Part shown: piece by piece, positions 1-5,726 of the stretch
Layout: every line of letters begins with the position of its first letter
How positions within the stretch are numbered: position 1 is the stretch's first letter
Source: CAYNYM01 sp049366815
GTDB lineage: Bacteria; Desulfobacterota; DSM-4660; Desulfatiglandales; HGW-15
NCBI GenBank assembly: GCA_049366815.1
Contig: JBMNCO010000160.1
Span: 1 to 10,445, forward strand
Direction of reading: 5' to 3'
Length of the DNA stretch: 10,445 nt
The notes under the pieces: generated by a model
What the model was told of the DNA's origin: nothing
The model's database searches: none
The model's input: the letters and a program-made list of their open reading frames with translations, nothing else
Translations under genes and position numbers: made by a program

Positions 1-894
1 GGCATGAGACATCCATGCCCCCTCAGGGAATGCCTGGAGACCCGACAACCCTCCCAGACGACCCATATCCACCGCGACAAGGATGACAAAAAGGTCTATT
101 ATTCCATTTCCTGTTACCCTATCTTTGAAAACGGCGAAGTGGTCGGAGGCGTGGAGATCTCCAAGGACATTACCAAGGACATTAATTTCCAGAAAGGGTT
201 GATAAGACAGCAGAAACTGGCCTCCATCGGGCACCTGGCGGCAGGGGTGGCCCATGAAATCAACAACCCCTTGACCACCATCCTCACCACCGCCATGCTG
301 ATCCAGGAGGATCTTGACCCCGAAGACCCGAATTATGAAGAACTGGAGACCATCACCAACGAGACCCTCCGTTGCCGCAAGATAGTCACCGGTCTCCTTG
401 ATTTCGCCAGGCAGGCCAAACCGACCAAGAATGAATACAACATCAATGAGATCGTCGAGCAGAGCATCGCCCTTACGCGGAAACAGGGCGCCTTTAAGGA
501 TATCGTCTTGGAGGGTCATCTATCCGAGGGGCTGCCCCTGATCTATGTGGACAAGGATCAGATCCAGCAGTCCATTATTAATTTGGCCCTCAATGCCATC
601 GATGCCACGGAGGCGGGAGGAAGGGTCACCCTGAGCACGCGATTCATCTCTGAGAGCGAAATGATCGAGATAGGGGTGAGGGATACGGGAAAGGGCATTT
701 CTTCGAAAAACCTGGACAAGGTGTTTGATCCCTTTTTTACCACAAAGGAGAGCGGCACCGGGCTCGGCCTGGCGATTACCCACGGCCTCATAGAGCAGCA
801 CGGAGGGACCATACAGGTTGAGAGTACACCGGGGAAGGGTACGGTCTTCATGATTCGGCTTCCCGTCAAAAAAGGAGGCAATGATGCCTTCTGA
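1..894 (+). CDS. PAS-domain sensor histidine kinase, C-terminal part (5' end outside window)
   Basis: Membrane or cytosolic sensor kinase that would autophosphorylate on histidine and pass phosphate to the response regulator encoded next. The frame is open to the window edge, so the true start is upstream; the ATG at 4 is probably internal. Numbering from that ATG, residues 1-60 are the end of a PAS/PAC domain, with a His-Pro-Cys-Pro motif at 3-6 and Cys10. The HisKA H-box has the phospho-acceptor His84 (AAGVAHEINNPL). The ATPase domain shows the N-box (NLALNAIDA, 193-201), G1 (DTGKGI, 227-232), F-box (FDPFFTTK, 241-248) and G2 (GTGLGL, 251-256). This is the NtrB-like soluble core; input domains or membrane segments may lie outside the window. 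The stop overlaps the next gene by 14 bases, which suggests translational coupling and a cognate pair. The family call is secure; the signal sensed is unknown. Confidence 0.93.
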   Translation, partial: GMRHPCPLRECLETRQPSQTTHIHRDKDDKKVYYSISCYPIFENGEVVGGVEISKDITKDINFQKGLIRQQKLASIGHLAAGVAHEINNPLTTILTTAMLIQEDLDPEDPNYEELETITNETLRCRKIVTGLLDFARQAKPTKNEYNINEIVEQSIALTRKQGAFKDIVLEGHLSEGLPLIYVDKDQIQQSIINLALNAIDATEAGGRVTLSTRFISESEMIEIGVRDTGKGISSKNLDKVFDPFFTTKESGTGLGLAITHGLIEQHGGTIQVESTPGKGTVFMIRLPVKKGGNDAF

Positions 895-2317
895 AAACGC
901 CCGAATTCTGGTCATTGATGACGAGATCAAGATCTGCCGGAGCTGTGTGAAAATTCTTGCAAAAAGGGACTATGAAGTCGAATTCGCCCTAAACGGGTAT
1001 GATGCCCTGAAGATGATGCGGGAGGACCCCTATGACCTTGTCATTACGGACTTGAAAATGACCAGCATGGGAGGCATGGAGGTTCTCCGCCGTGTTAAGG
1101 ATGCCTATCGGGACACCGCGGTGGTTGTGATTACGGGGTATGCCACGGTATCATCCGCCGTAGAGGTGATGAAGACGGGGGCCCACGATTACCTCCCAAA
1201 GCCCTTCACTCCGGATGAACTGCGCACGGTTGTCCGGCGTGCCCTGGCGGAAAGAGAGATCCGTATACAAAACCGAAAAGGGATGGAGAATGGGAAGGGA
1301 AGAAGCCCTGTGTCTCATCGGCTTGTGGGTGAAAGCCCGAAGATAAAGGCGGTCATCCGCATGGTGGAAAAAGTGGCCCCCACCGATTCCACGGTCCTGA
1401 TCTACGGGGAGAGTGGCACAGGAAAGGAGTTGATCGCCCGGGCAATCCATGCCAACAGCGTAAGAAGGGACAAGGTCTTTTTTGCGGTAGACTGCGGCAC
1501 CTTGTCCGAGAACCTTTTGGAGAGCGAGTTGTTCGGCTACAAGAGGGGTGCCTTTACCGGAGCGCATAAGGATAAGGACGGGATTTTCAAACTGGCCGAC
1601 GGAGGGACGGTTTTTCTCGATGAGATCAGCAATATCCCTCTCAGTGTCCAGGGTAAACTTCTTCGTTTTCTGGAGAACCGTGCGTTCCTCCCACTGGGAG
1701 GCACGGATACGACGAAAGTGGATGTCCGGCTGGTCTTTGCCACCAACAGGGACCTCATGGAAATGGTAACCGGTGGGCGTTTCAGGGAGGATTTCTACTA
1801 TCGGATCTATGTGTACCCCATCTTTGTGCCCCCGCTGAGAGAAAGGAAAACAGATATTGTTCCCATAGCCTATCATTTTTTGGGCATATTTTCCGCACAG
1901 ATGGGCAAGATGATCGAGGGATTTGAAGGGGATGCCATGAAACGGCTTATTGAATATGACTGGCCGGGCAATGTCCGACAACTCAGGAATGTCCTTGAAA
2001 GGGCCGTCATACTCTGTGAAGGCCCCCGCATTACACCGAAAGAACTCCCGCTGTTGGATGGTGTCGGAGAACCGGCAGACTTCGTTCCCTCCACCAATGA
2101 AGAACTCAAACAGATCAAAAAGGAGATCCGAAAGAAGGCAACAGACAAGGTGGAAAAGAACTTCATCCTGAATGCCTTGACCCAGAACGAATGGAATGTC
2201 ACGCGGGCCGCCAAAAAGACCGGTCTCCAGAGGACGAATTTCCAAAGTCTTATGAAAAAACATCAAATTTCTCTTCCCAAAAAGGGCAGGCGCCCCAGGA
2301 AAGGGGTTGAGGCCTGA
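881..2317 (+). CDS. Sigma-54-dependent two-component response regulator, NtrC family
   Basis: Phosphorylation-controlled enhancer-binding protein that would hydrolyse ATP to open sigma-54 RNA polymerase promoters. The 478 residues are a complete NtrC-type layout. REC is about 6-125, with acidic Asp13/Asp14, phospho-acceptor Asp57, Thr85 and Lys107. The AAA+ domain is about 147-385, with Walker A (GESGTGKE, 176-183), the sigma-54-contacting GAFTGA loop (223-228), Walker B (TVFLDE, 243-248) and arginine-finger candidates Arg302 and Arg308. A Fis-type HTH lies near 425-465, followed by a basic tail. The intact GAFTGA loop and nucleotide motifs predict a working activator. The start is ATG 881, with a strong AAGGAGG just upstream inside the kinase gene; the second ATG at 884 is an alternative. 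The nearest sigma-54 promoter visible is the one just downstream (2679-2694), making that gene a likely target. The effector signal is unknown. Confidence 0.96.
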   Translation: MMPSENARILVIDDEIKICRSCVKILAKRDYEVEFALNGYDALKMMREDPYDLVITDLKMTSMGGMEVLRRVKDAYRDTAVVVITGYATVSSAVEVMKTGAHDYLPKPFTPDELRTVVRRALAEREIRIQNRKGMENGKGRSPVSHRLVGESPKIKAVIRMVEKVAPTDSTVLIYGESGTGKELIARAIHANSVRRDKVFFAVDCGTLSENLLESELFGYKRGAFTGAHKDKDGIFKLADGGTVFLDEISNIPLSVQGKLLRFLENRAFLPLGGTDTTKVDVRLVFATNRDLMEMVTGGRFREDFYYRIYVYPIFVPPLRERKTDIVPIAYHFLGIFSAQMGKMIEGFEGDAMKRLIEYDWPGNVRQLRNVLERAVILCEGPRITPKELPLLDGVGEPADFVPSTNEELKQIKKEIRKKATDKVEKNFILNALTQNEWNVTRAAKKTGLQRTNFQSLMKKHQISLPKKGRRPRKGVEA

Positions 2318-2325
2318 ATTTTTTT
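2287..2325 (+). terminator. Candidate intrinsic terminator after the NtrC-type regulator
   Basis: CAGGC (2287-2291) pairs with GCCTG (2312-2316), and inside it CCCC (2293-2296) pairs with GGGG (2303-2306) around an AGGAAA loop. A small bulge lies on the 3' side. AA and seven T's (2319-2325) follow directly. The outer 3' arm overlaps the stop codon. It would insulate the kinase-regulator pair from the separately promoted gene downstream. Not tested by energy calculation. Confidence 0.6.
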
Positions 2326-2402
2326 AGACAGGTCAGAAAAGAGCAGGGCCTGTATCTTAGAGATCCTCCTATACGTCCACTTTTTTCCTGCCGGTTATAC
2401 AC

Positions 2403-2421
2403 TGTATTTTTTTCTTATACC
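2403..2421 (+). promoter_or_regulatory. Possible second, imperfect activator-binding dyad
   Basis: TGTAT, nine bases, then ATACC. This has the same half-site spacing as the perfect dyad at 2587-2605 (TGTAT-N9-ATACA), with one end base changed and a T-rich centre. It lies 184 bases upstream of that dyad. The match is short, so chance is a real alternative. Confidence 0.25.
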
Positions 2422-2586
2422 CCTTCCATCCCATGGCCGCGGCCGAAACTCTTTCTCCGAAGATCGCTTTGCCCATCTCCGATAATCTTCAGTTTTTTAA
2501 CAGGATTTATGCCGCCCCTCCTTACGGTCGCAGGCAGAGCATGGGGATCCTAGGCACCCTGGAATCCCATTTTCATAAGGAAGAGG

Positions 2587-2605
2587 TGTATATCCCTTAT
2601 ATACA
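2587..2605 (+). promoter_or_regulatory. Perfect 7+7 inverted repeat, candidate enhancer (UAS) for the NtrC-type regulator
   Basis: TGTATAT-ccctt-ATATACA is a perfect dyad with a 5-base spacer. NtrC-family dimers bind dyads of this size through Fis-type helices. Its centre is about 109 bases upstream of the start site predicted from the -24/-12 element, in the usual range for sigma-54 enhancers. That the neighbouring regulator binds it is inferred from position and symmetry. Confidence 0.5.
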
Positions 2606-2649
2606 TTTAAGGTCTTTTCAAAAAGCATTGTTGTAAAATTAACTTGAAA

Positions 2650-2662
2650 AAACAATTGGTTA
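2650..2662 (+). promoter_or_regulatory. IHF-like binding site between putative enhancer and promoter
   Basis: AAACAATTGGTTA matches the enterobacterial IHF core WATCAANNNNTTR at every defined position but one (A for T at the third) and follows an A-tract. Its position between the dyad and the -24 box is where IHF bends DNA in many sigma-54 promoters. The consensus is borrowed from other proteobacteria, and A/T-rich sequence raises the chance rate. Confidence 0.4.
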
Positions 2663-2678
2663 TAGTTTTTAACTTTTT

Positions 2679-2694
2679 TGGCACCATCTCTGCA
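2679..2694 (+). promoter_or_regulatory. Sigma-54 (-24/-12) promoter
   Basis: TGGCACC-ATCT-CTGCA closely matches the consensus TGGCACG-N4-TTGCA. The invariant GG (2680-2681) and GC (2692-2693) are separated by exactly 10 bases, and a T-tract precedes the -24 box. Transcription should start near 2705. That places the upstream ATG at 2644 outside the transcript and supports ATG 2755 as the start of the next gene. Confidence 0.8.
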
Positions 2695-2740
2695 CTATTA
2701 GAACGGCAAATATACCTTATGGCTATACAACCTTTGAAAA

Positions 2741-2748
2741 AAGGAGGG
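2741..2748 (+). promoter_or_regulatory. Ribosome binding site fixing the start of the double-receiver gene
   Basis: AAGGAGGG lies 6 bases before ATG 2755. The protein from that ATG begins with a canonical REC strand (KILVVDDE). The 37 codons upstream in the same frame overlap the -24/-12 promoter and resemble no REC N-terminus, so the longer frame from 2644 is not used. Confidence 0.85.
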
Positions 2749-2754
2749 ACTATC

Positions 2755-4002
2755 ATGGAACGGGCAAAAATCCTTGTGGTTGACGATGAAAGGAGCATTT
2801 GCAGAAACGTCAAAAAGATCTTATCGAAAAGTAATTATGAGGTTTCCGAGGCCCTGAGCGCCGAGGAAGCCATGGGAAAAATGGCCAAGGAAACCTTCGC
2901 ACTGCTCATTTCCGACATCGTTATGCCCGGAACAAACGGGCTTGAGCTCTTGAGGCTTGTAAAAAAGCAATGGCCCTTGGCCGCAGTCATCATGATGACG
3001 GCCTATTCCTCAACGGATACGGCTGTCCGGGCCATCAGGTTGGGCGCCCTGGGCTATCTCCCCAAACCCTTTACGCCCAAGGAATTGCGATCTATGGTCA
3101 AAGATGCCCTGTCCGGAGACCTGGTCGAGGCAAAGGCCACGAAAAAGGAAAGGGAGGCCATCGATGTGATCGATATTGATATCCCCTTTGACAGAGACGA
3201 GGTGGCCAAGGTTACGGGTGATGCCTATGCCGACATGATTGGCCCATCCGATATGCCCGTTATAGAGATCACCTCCCCGGAGTCGCTTCCCTATTACTGT
3301 GCTGTAGGAGAGAAGGTCTGCGATATCTACAAGAAGCTGGGTAACACCTGTAAGGGCGGCCTCAAGACCAACGAGTGTCCCCAGAAAAAGGCCAAAAAGA
3401 AAGAGGGGCCTGAGAAAAAGGAAGCGGCCTTCGATGCGAACAGGCTCATCGGCATTGATCAACCCTTCAGTTACCAGGAGGTCATTTCCGTCACGGGGCC
3501 GGAATACCTGCAGCATTTGGAGCGCGAGGGCGTCACCTTCGTTCCTTATGAAGCATTGAAAGAGAAGATTGCCGAGCGTTTGAAAGAGGCTCCCACACGG
3601 TTGCCTGTCCGGCCTGAATTTGTCGATAAGCCTTCCAGGGAAACCATCCTGGTGATCGATGATGAGGCGGCCGTAAACAACAATATCCGCAGGATCTTGT
3701 CCAAAAAGGGCTACCGTGTTGAACAGGCCATGACGAAATCAGAGGCCCTTGAAAAGATATCCGAGAAGGAATACCGGCTCGTGCTCCTGGACCTGAAGAT
3801 ACCCGGCGTGAAGGACCTGGAATTGCTGGAGACCATACGAAAAGAGAGGCCCAACACAATGGTGATCATTATCACCGGGTATGCCAGCATTGAGACCGCC
3901 GTTGAGACGGCCAGGCTGGGGGCCGTTGACTATCTGCCAAAACCCTTTACGCCCGATGAAATTCGCCAGGTCACCGGCAGGGCGCTCGGCCTGGCGGCCT
4001 AG
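2755..4002 (+). CDS. Double-receiver response regulator with a repeated, cysteine-bearing middle region
   Basis: This 415-residue cytosolic signalling protein has REC domains at both ends and no recognisable DNA-binding or enzymatic output. REC1 (about 4-120) has Asp10/Asp11, phospho-acceptor Asp54, Thr82 and Lys104. REC2 (about 296-412) has Asp302/Asp303, phospho-acceptor Asp346, Thr374 and Lys396. Both look active. The middle contains two copies of a short motif, ID-x-PF-x3-EV-x2-VTG-x2-Y, near 141-158 and 234-251. Between them lie four cysteines (Cys182, 189, 199, 208; C-x6-C-x9-C-x8-C) and a lysine-rich linker (211-222). The cysteines could bind metal or an Fe-S cluster or sense redox state; this is inference. 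It could be a phosphate sink, a phosphorelay intermediate or a protein-interaction regulator. It is preceded by a sigma-54 promoter, so the upstream NtrC-type protein probably controls it. The REC calls are secure; the middle domain is not recognised. Confidence 0.92.
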   Translation: MERAKILVVDDERSICRNVKKILSKSNYEVSEALSAEEAMGKMAKETFALLISDIVMPGTNGLELLRLVKKQWPLAAVIMMTAYSSTDTAVRAIRLGALGYLPKPFTPKELRSMVKDALSGDLVEAKATKKEREAIDVIDIDIPFDRDEVAKVTGDAYADMIGPSDMPVIEITSPESLPYYCAVGEKVCDIYKKLGNTCKGGLKTNECPQKKAKKKEGPEKKEAAFDANRLIGIDQPFSYQEVISVTGPEYLQHLEREGVTFVPYEALKEKIAERLKEAPTRLPVRPEFVDKPSRETILVIDDEAAVNNNIRRILSKKGYRVEQAMTKSEALEKISEKEYRLVLLDLKIPGVKDLELLETIRKERPNTMVIIITGYASIETAVETARLGAVDYLPKPFTPDEIRQVTGRALGLAA

Positions 4003-4023
4003 TGCCGCCAGGCGTGGGGTTTT
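3989..4023 (+). terminator. Candidate terminator: 10-bp perfect hairpin with the stop codon in its loop
   Basis: GCCTGGCGGC (3989-3998) and GCCGCCAGGC (4004-4013) are perfectly complementary around a 5-base loop, CTAGT, which contains the TAG stop. A short T-run (4020-4023) follows after GTGGGG. The stem is strong but the T-tract is short and not adjacent, so it may be a weak terminator or a 3'-end stabilising hairpin. Confidence 0.5.
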
Positions 4024-4167
4024 CCCTGTCTCATTACTGAAAGCATTCCTCTCACTCTTCTCCAAAACAGAATGTGCCGCTCCAAGCAGGGGGGCGGCAT
4101 GTCCTCGCCGCTAGGTCCACTCCGCCATCCGCGGCAACCGTCGCTTGCGGGATTTTGGCCCTTCATC

Positions 4168-4192
4168 TCAGAATTCATTTGACAAATTCTGA
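4168..4192. repeat. Inverted repeat overlapping a -35-like hexamer, possible operator
   Basis: TCAGAATT (4168-4175) and AATTCTGA (4185-4192) are perfect inverse copies 9 bases apart. The right arm directly follows TTGACA (4179-4184), so a repressor bound here would cover a -35 element. No regulator family is recognised from the sequence. Confidence 0.4.
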
Positions 4193-4208
4193 TGGAACTG
4201 TCTATGGT
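4179..4208 (+). promoter_or_regulatory. Weak sigma-70-like promoter candidate
   Basis: TTGACA (4179-4184), an 18-base spacer, then TATGGT (4203-4208, four of six matches to TATAAT). The -35 is perfect and the -10 poor. It would give a leader of about 560 bases before the HdrA fragment. It is the best vegetative promoter I see in this region, but it is weak. Confidence 0.3.
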
Positions 4209-4537
4209 TACAGCATCTAATATTCAATGATTCAATATCATGAAGGTGGGAAAAGCCTTCATTCACTGATATATTACAGAAGGCCTTTCATGGCGGTACC
4301 CTCATTTAGGAAGGCTTGACCGAAAAGACAAACTGCGATTGAGAGTCGAGACAGAGGACGCTTTTCCCTTTGCGCGATCCTTCAGGGGGAGATGGCCAGA
4401 TAGTCCATGTCCGTTCAATGAACGACCATGTCTTTCCAAGATCATTCGCCCGGCTCAGTACCCCATAAACGGCGGATGTTTTTTGACGCAATCTGGGCTC
4501 AATAGTCCAAAGAACCATCGGTAAAGTCACTCCCCCA

Positions 4538-4552
4538 AGTCTCGGCGAGACT
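4538..4552. repeat. 15-base palindrome in the redox-operon leader
   Basis: AGTCTCG-G-CGAGACT has two perfect 7-base arms around one central base. With no real loop it suits a dimeric-protein DNA site better than an RNA hairpin. It is about 220 bases upstream of the HdrA fragment. Function unknown. Confidence 0.4.
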
Positions 4553-4773
4553 GTGGCCTGTCCTCAAAATTCAATATTTCATCAAGGCTCAAGAGTCCAT
4601 CCGTGGATCTTGAAGCAGGTTCTGCGTATTGCCCGTCTTTGTCTACCCTTTTCGCCCCGTTCCCCTTGTTCAGTGCAAAGGATGAGGCTTCGGGAGATAA
4701 GGTCTGGTTGCGACCCGTTAATATCTAATGAAAGACCCATCAAGCACAACACATGGATTAAGGAGATGAAGTG

Positions 4774-5169
4774 ATGGCTGGAGACCTTAGAGGATCGGTT
4801 TTAGTCGTTGGAGGTGGCATAGCTGGGATGCAATCCGCGCTCGATCTGGCAGATTCCGGATACTATGTCTACCTCCTTGAGAAATCACCTGCCATCGGTG
4901 GGGCTATGGCCCAGTTGGACAAGACCTTCCCGACCAACGACTGCGCTATGTGAATTATCTCACCCAAACTGGTCGAGGTCGGCCGGCATTTAAACATTGA
5001 ATTGATTACCTACGCAGAGCTTGAGTCCGTTGAGGGTTCTCCCGGGAACTTCAAGGTCAAGGTAAGAAAACGGGCCCGCAGTATCAATATGGATCTGTGC
5101 ACCGGATGCGGTGCATGCCTGGAGAACTGCCCGGTGACGAACCAAATGGTTCCGTCGAATCAGGAATAA
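4774..5169 (+). CDS. hdrA: HdrA N-terminal fragment, predicted selenoprotein (Sec60, in-frame UGA 4951-4953)
   Basis: Stand-alone N-terminal domain of heterodisulfide reductase subunit A, which carries the FAD-binding fold of an electron-bifurcating flavoprotein. Read through UGA it gives 131 residues ending at TAA 5167-5169. Residues 9-43 are an FAD Rossmann motif (VVGGGIAG, then LLEKSPAIGG). Residues 49-72 are the HdrA signature, with Cys57 and Sec60 in a C-x2-U arrangement where most HdrAs have C-x2-C. Residues 109-119 are a [4Fe-4S] motif (Cys109, 112, 115, 119). Homology continues without interruption across UGA, and a SECIS-like hairpin follows. Full HdrA is about 650 residues or more; the remainder is missing here but present in the gene at 7634. 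Start is ATG 4774, with AGGAG at 4761-4765; GTG 4771 is an alternative. An automatic call stopping at UGA would give a false 60-residue protein. A pseudogene is the alternative but is less likely. Confidence 0.87.
4954..4990 (+). promoter_or_regulatory. Bacterial SECIS-like hairpin following the UGA codon
   Basis: CTGGTC (4969-4974) pairs with GGCCGG (4981-4986), six pairs including G-U wobbles, with the hexaloop GAGGTC (4975-4980). The loop starts 21 bases after UGA and its first base is G. This fits the bacterial pattern of a hairpin shortly downstream of UGA with a G among the first two loop bases. The GGTC in the loop also recalls the E. coli fdhF element. It would recruit SelB with Sec-tRNA. 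Folding was done by eye. Confidence 0.6.
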
Positions 5170-5199
5170 CCCAGTCAATTTCAGTCTGTTGTATCATAC

Positions 5200-5207
5200 G
5201 GAGGAGG
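5200..5207 (+). promoter_or_regulatory. Ribosome binding site fixing the NuoE-like start
   Basis: GGAGGAGG lies 9 bases before ATG 5217. The longer frame beginning at 5097 overlaps the [4Fe-4S] coding part of the HdrA fragment and shows no NuoE similarity, so 5217 is the real start. Confidence 0.8.
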
Positions 5208-5216
5208 ATCAGGGAG

Positions 5217-5714
5217 ATGAACCAGGTCAATCCCACACAGACATCAGCGTCACTAGAGATCGATTATGTGGAACTGGATCGGATCGTTGATGAGGAATTC
5301 AATAATGATAAAGAAATGTTAATCATGATCCTTCAAGCCATCCAAAAACGTTACAATTACCTCCCCGAGCCCGCATTGCTCTATGTTTCTCAGAAAATGG
5401 GGGTTCCCCTCAGCGAAATCTACGGCGTCGGCACCTTTTACAAGACCTTCAGCATCCAACCCCGGGGCAGGAACATCATTTCCGTCTGCCTTGGTACCGC
5501 CTGCCACGTGCGAGGCGCGTACCGATTGAACGACCGGCTTCAGGAGATTTTGAACATCGAGGATGGTGAAACCACCCGGGACAAACGCTTCACCCTGGAA
5601 GTCGTACGCTGTGTCGGGTGTTGCAGCCACGGACCGATCGTCAAAATCAATGAAGATATCCATAGCGGGATAGGCCCCGATGAGGTCCAAAAGATCTTGC
5701 AGCAGTATAAATAG
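5217..5714 (+). CDS. nuoE: NuoE-like [2Fe-2S] subunit (24-kDa NADH dehydrogenase family)
   Basis: Soluble thioredoxin-fold [2Fe-2S] protein that partners NuoF in NAD(H)-linked dehydrogenases and hydrogenases. The 165 residues are the usual length for the family. An N-terminal helical part (about 17-80), with the typical Y-x-YLP and GVGTFY segments, precedes the cluster-binding fold. The ligands are Cys91, Cys96, Cys132 and Cys136 (C-x4-C, 35 residues, C-x3-C), all present. It lies 47 bases after the HdrA fragment and 12 bases before the NuoF-like gene, so all three are probably co-transcribed. No membrane-arm Nuo genes are in view, so a soluble bifurcating complex is more likely than complex I. 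The cluster probably relays electrons to or from the NuoF flavin, or tunes it. Confidence 0.95.
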   Translation: MNQVNPTQTSASLEIDYVELDRIVDEEFNNDKEMLIMILQAIQKRYNYLPEPALLYVSQKMGVPLSEIYGVGTFYKTFSIQPRGRNIISVCLGTACHVRGAYRLNDRLQEILNIEDGETTRDKRFTLEVVRCVGCCSHGPIVKINEDIHSGIGPDEVQKILQQYK

Positions 5715-5726
5715 GACCCCTAAAAA

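Larger units (their letters stand above)
2318..2754 (+). other. Regulatory intergenic region between the activator and the double-receiver gene
   Basis: This stretch of 437 bases has no convincing gene. A 67-codon reading frame (2433-2636) has no good ribosome site and no family resemblance. It is clearly richer in A/T than its neighbours, especially from 2600 to 2680, with A- and T-tracts that suggest bent DNA. It holds the putative enhancer repeats, the IHF-like site, the -24/-12 promoter and the ribosome binding site listed separately. Reading it as a sigma-54 control region explains most of its content. Confidence 0.7.
4003..4770 (+). other. Long intergenic region and probable leader of the redox operon
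   Basis: These 768 bases hold no gene I can support. Short frames on both strands (for example 4339-4524 on + and 4306-4530 on -) match no family I know, although the minus-strand frame has a GGGGGAG upstream of an internal ATG. I found no -24/-12 element by scanning for GG-N10-GC with the flanking bases. Visible structure is an inverted repeat overlapping a TTGACA hexamer (4168-4192), a tandem ATTCAAT (4222-4237), an ATGAAGG/CCTTCAT hairpin (about 4240-4262) and a 15-base palindrome (4538-4552). I recognise no tRNA or known riboswitch. Confidence 0.5.

Noticed and set aside
2433..2636. 67-codon + strand frame in the regulatory gap
   Set aside because: No good ribosome site, no recognisable family, and it overlaps the putative enhancer dyad; better explained as chance in a control region.
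2644..2754. 37-codon N-terminal extension of the double-receiver protein
   Set aside because: It overlaps the -24/-12 promoter and lies mostly upstream of the predicted transcript start; REC begins right after ATG 2755, which has AAGGAGGG before it.
4306..4530. Minus-strand 74-codon frame in the redox-operon leader, with a GGGGGAG before an internal ATG
   Set aside because: No family resemblance, and the only candidate gene on that strand; kept only as a possibility within the intergenic description.
4544..4560. GG-N10-GC spacing in CGGCGAG...GGCC as a sigma-54 promoter for the redox operon
   Set aside because: Only the GG and GC match; the flanking -24 and -12 bases do not fit TGGCAC and TTGCA.
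4766..4774. ATG-AAG-TGA mini frame just before the HdrA fragment as a leader peptide
   Set aside because: Two codons arising by chance between the ribosome site and the real start; no supporting feature.
4951..4953. TGA as a true stop making the HdrA fragment a 60-residue pseudogene
   Set aside because: HdrA similarity continues in frame with all four ferredoxin cysteines intact, the codon replaces the family cysteine, and a SECIS-like hairpin follows.
5097..5216. 40-codon extension of the NuoE-like protein
   Set aside because: It is a shifted frame over the ferredoxin-coding end of the HdrA fragment; ATG 5217 has a strong ribosome site.
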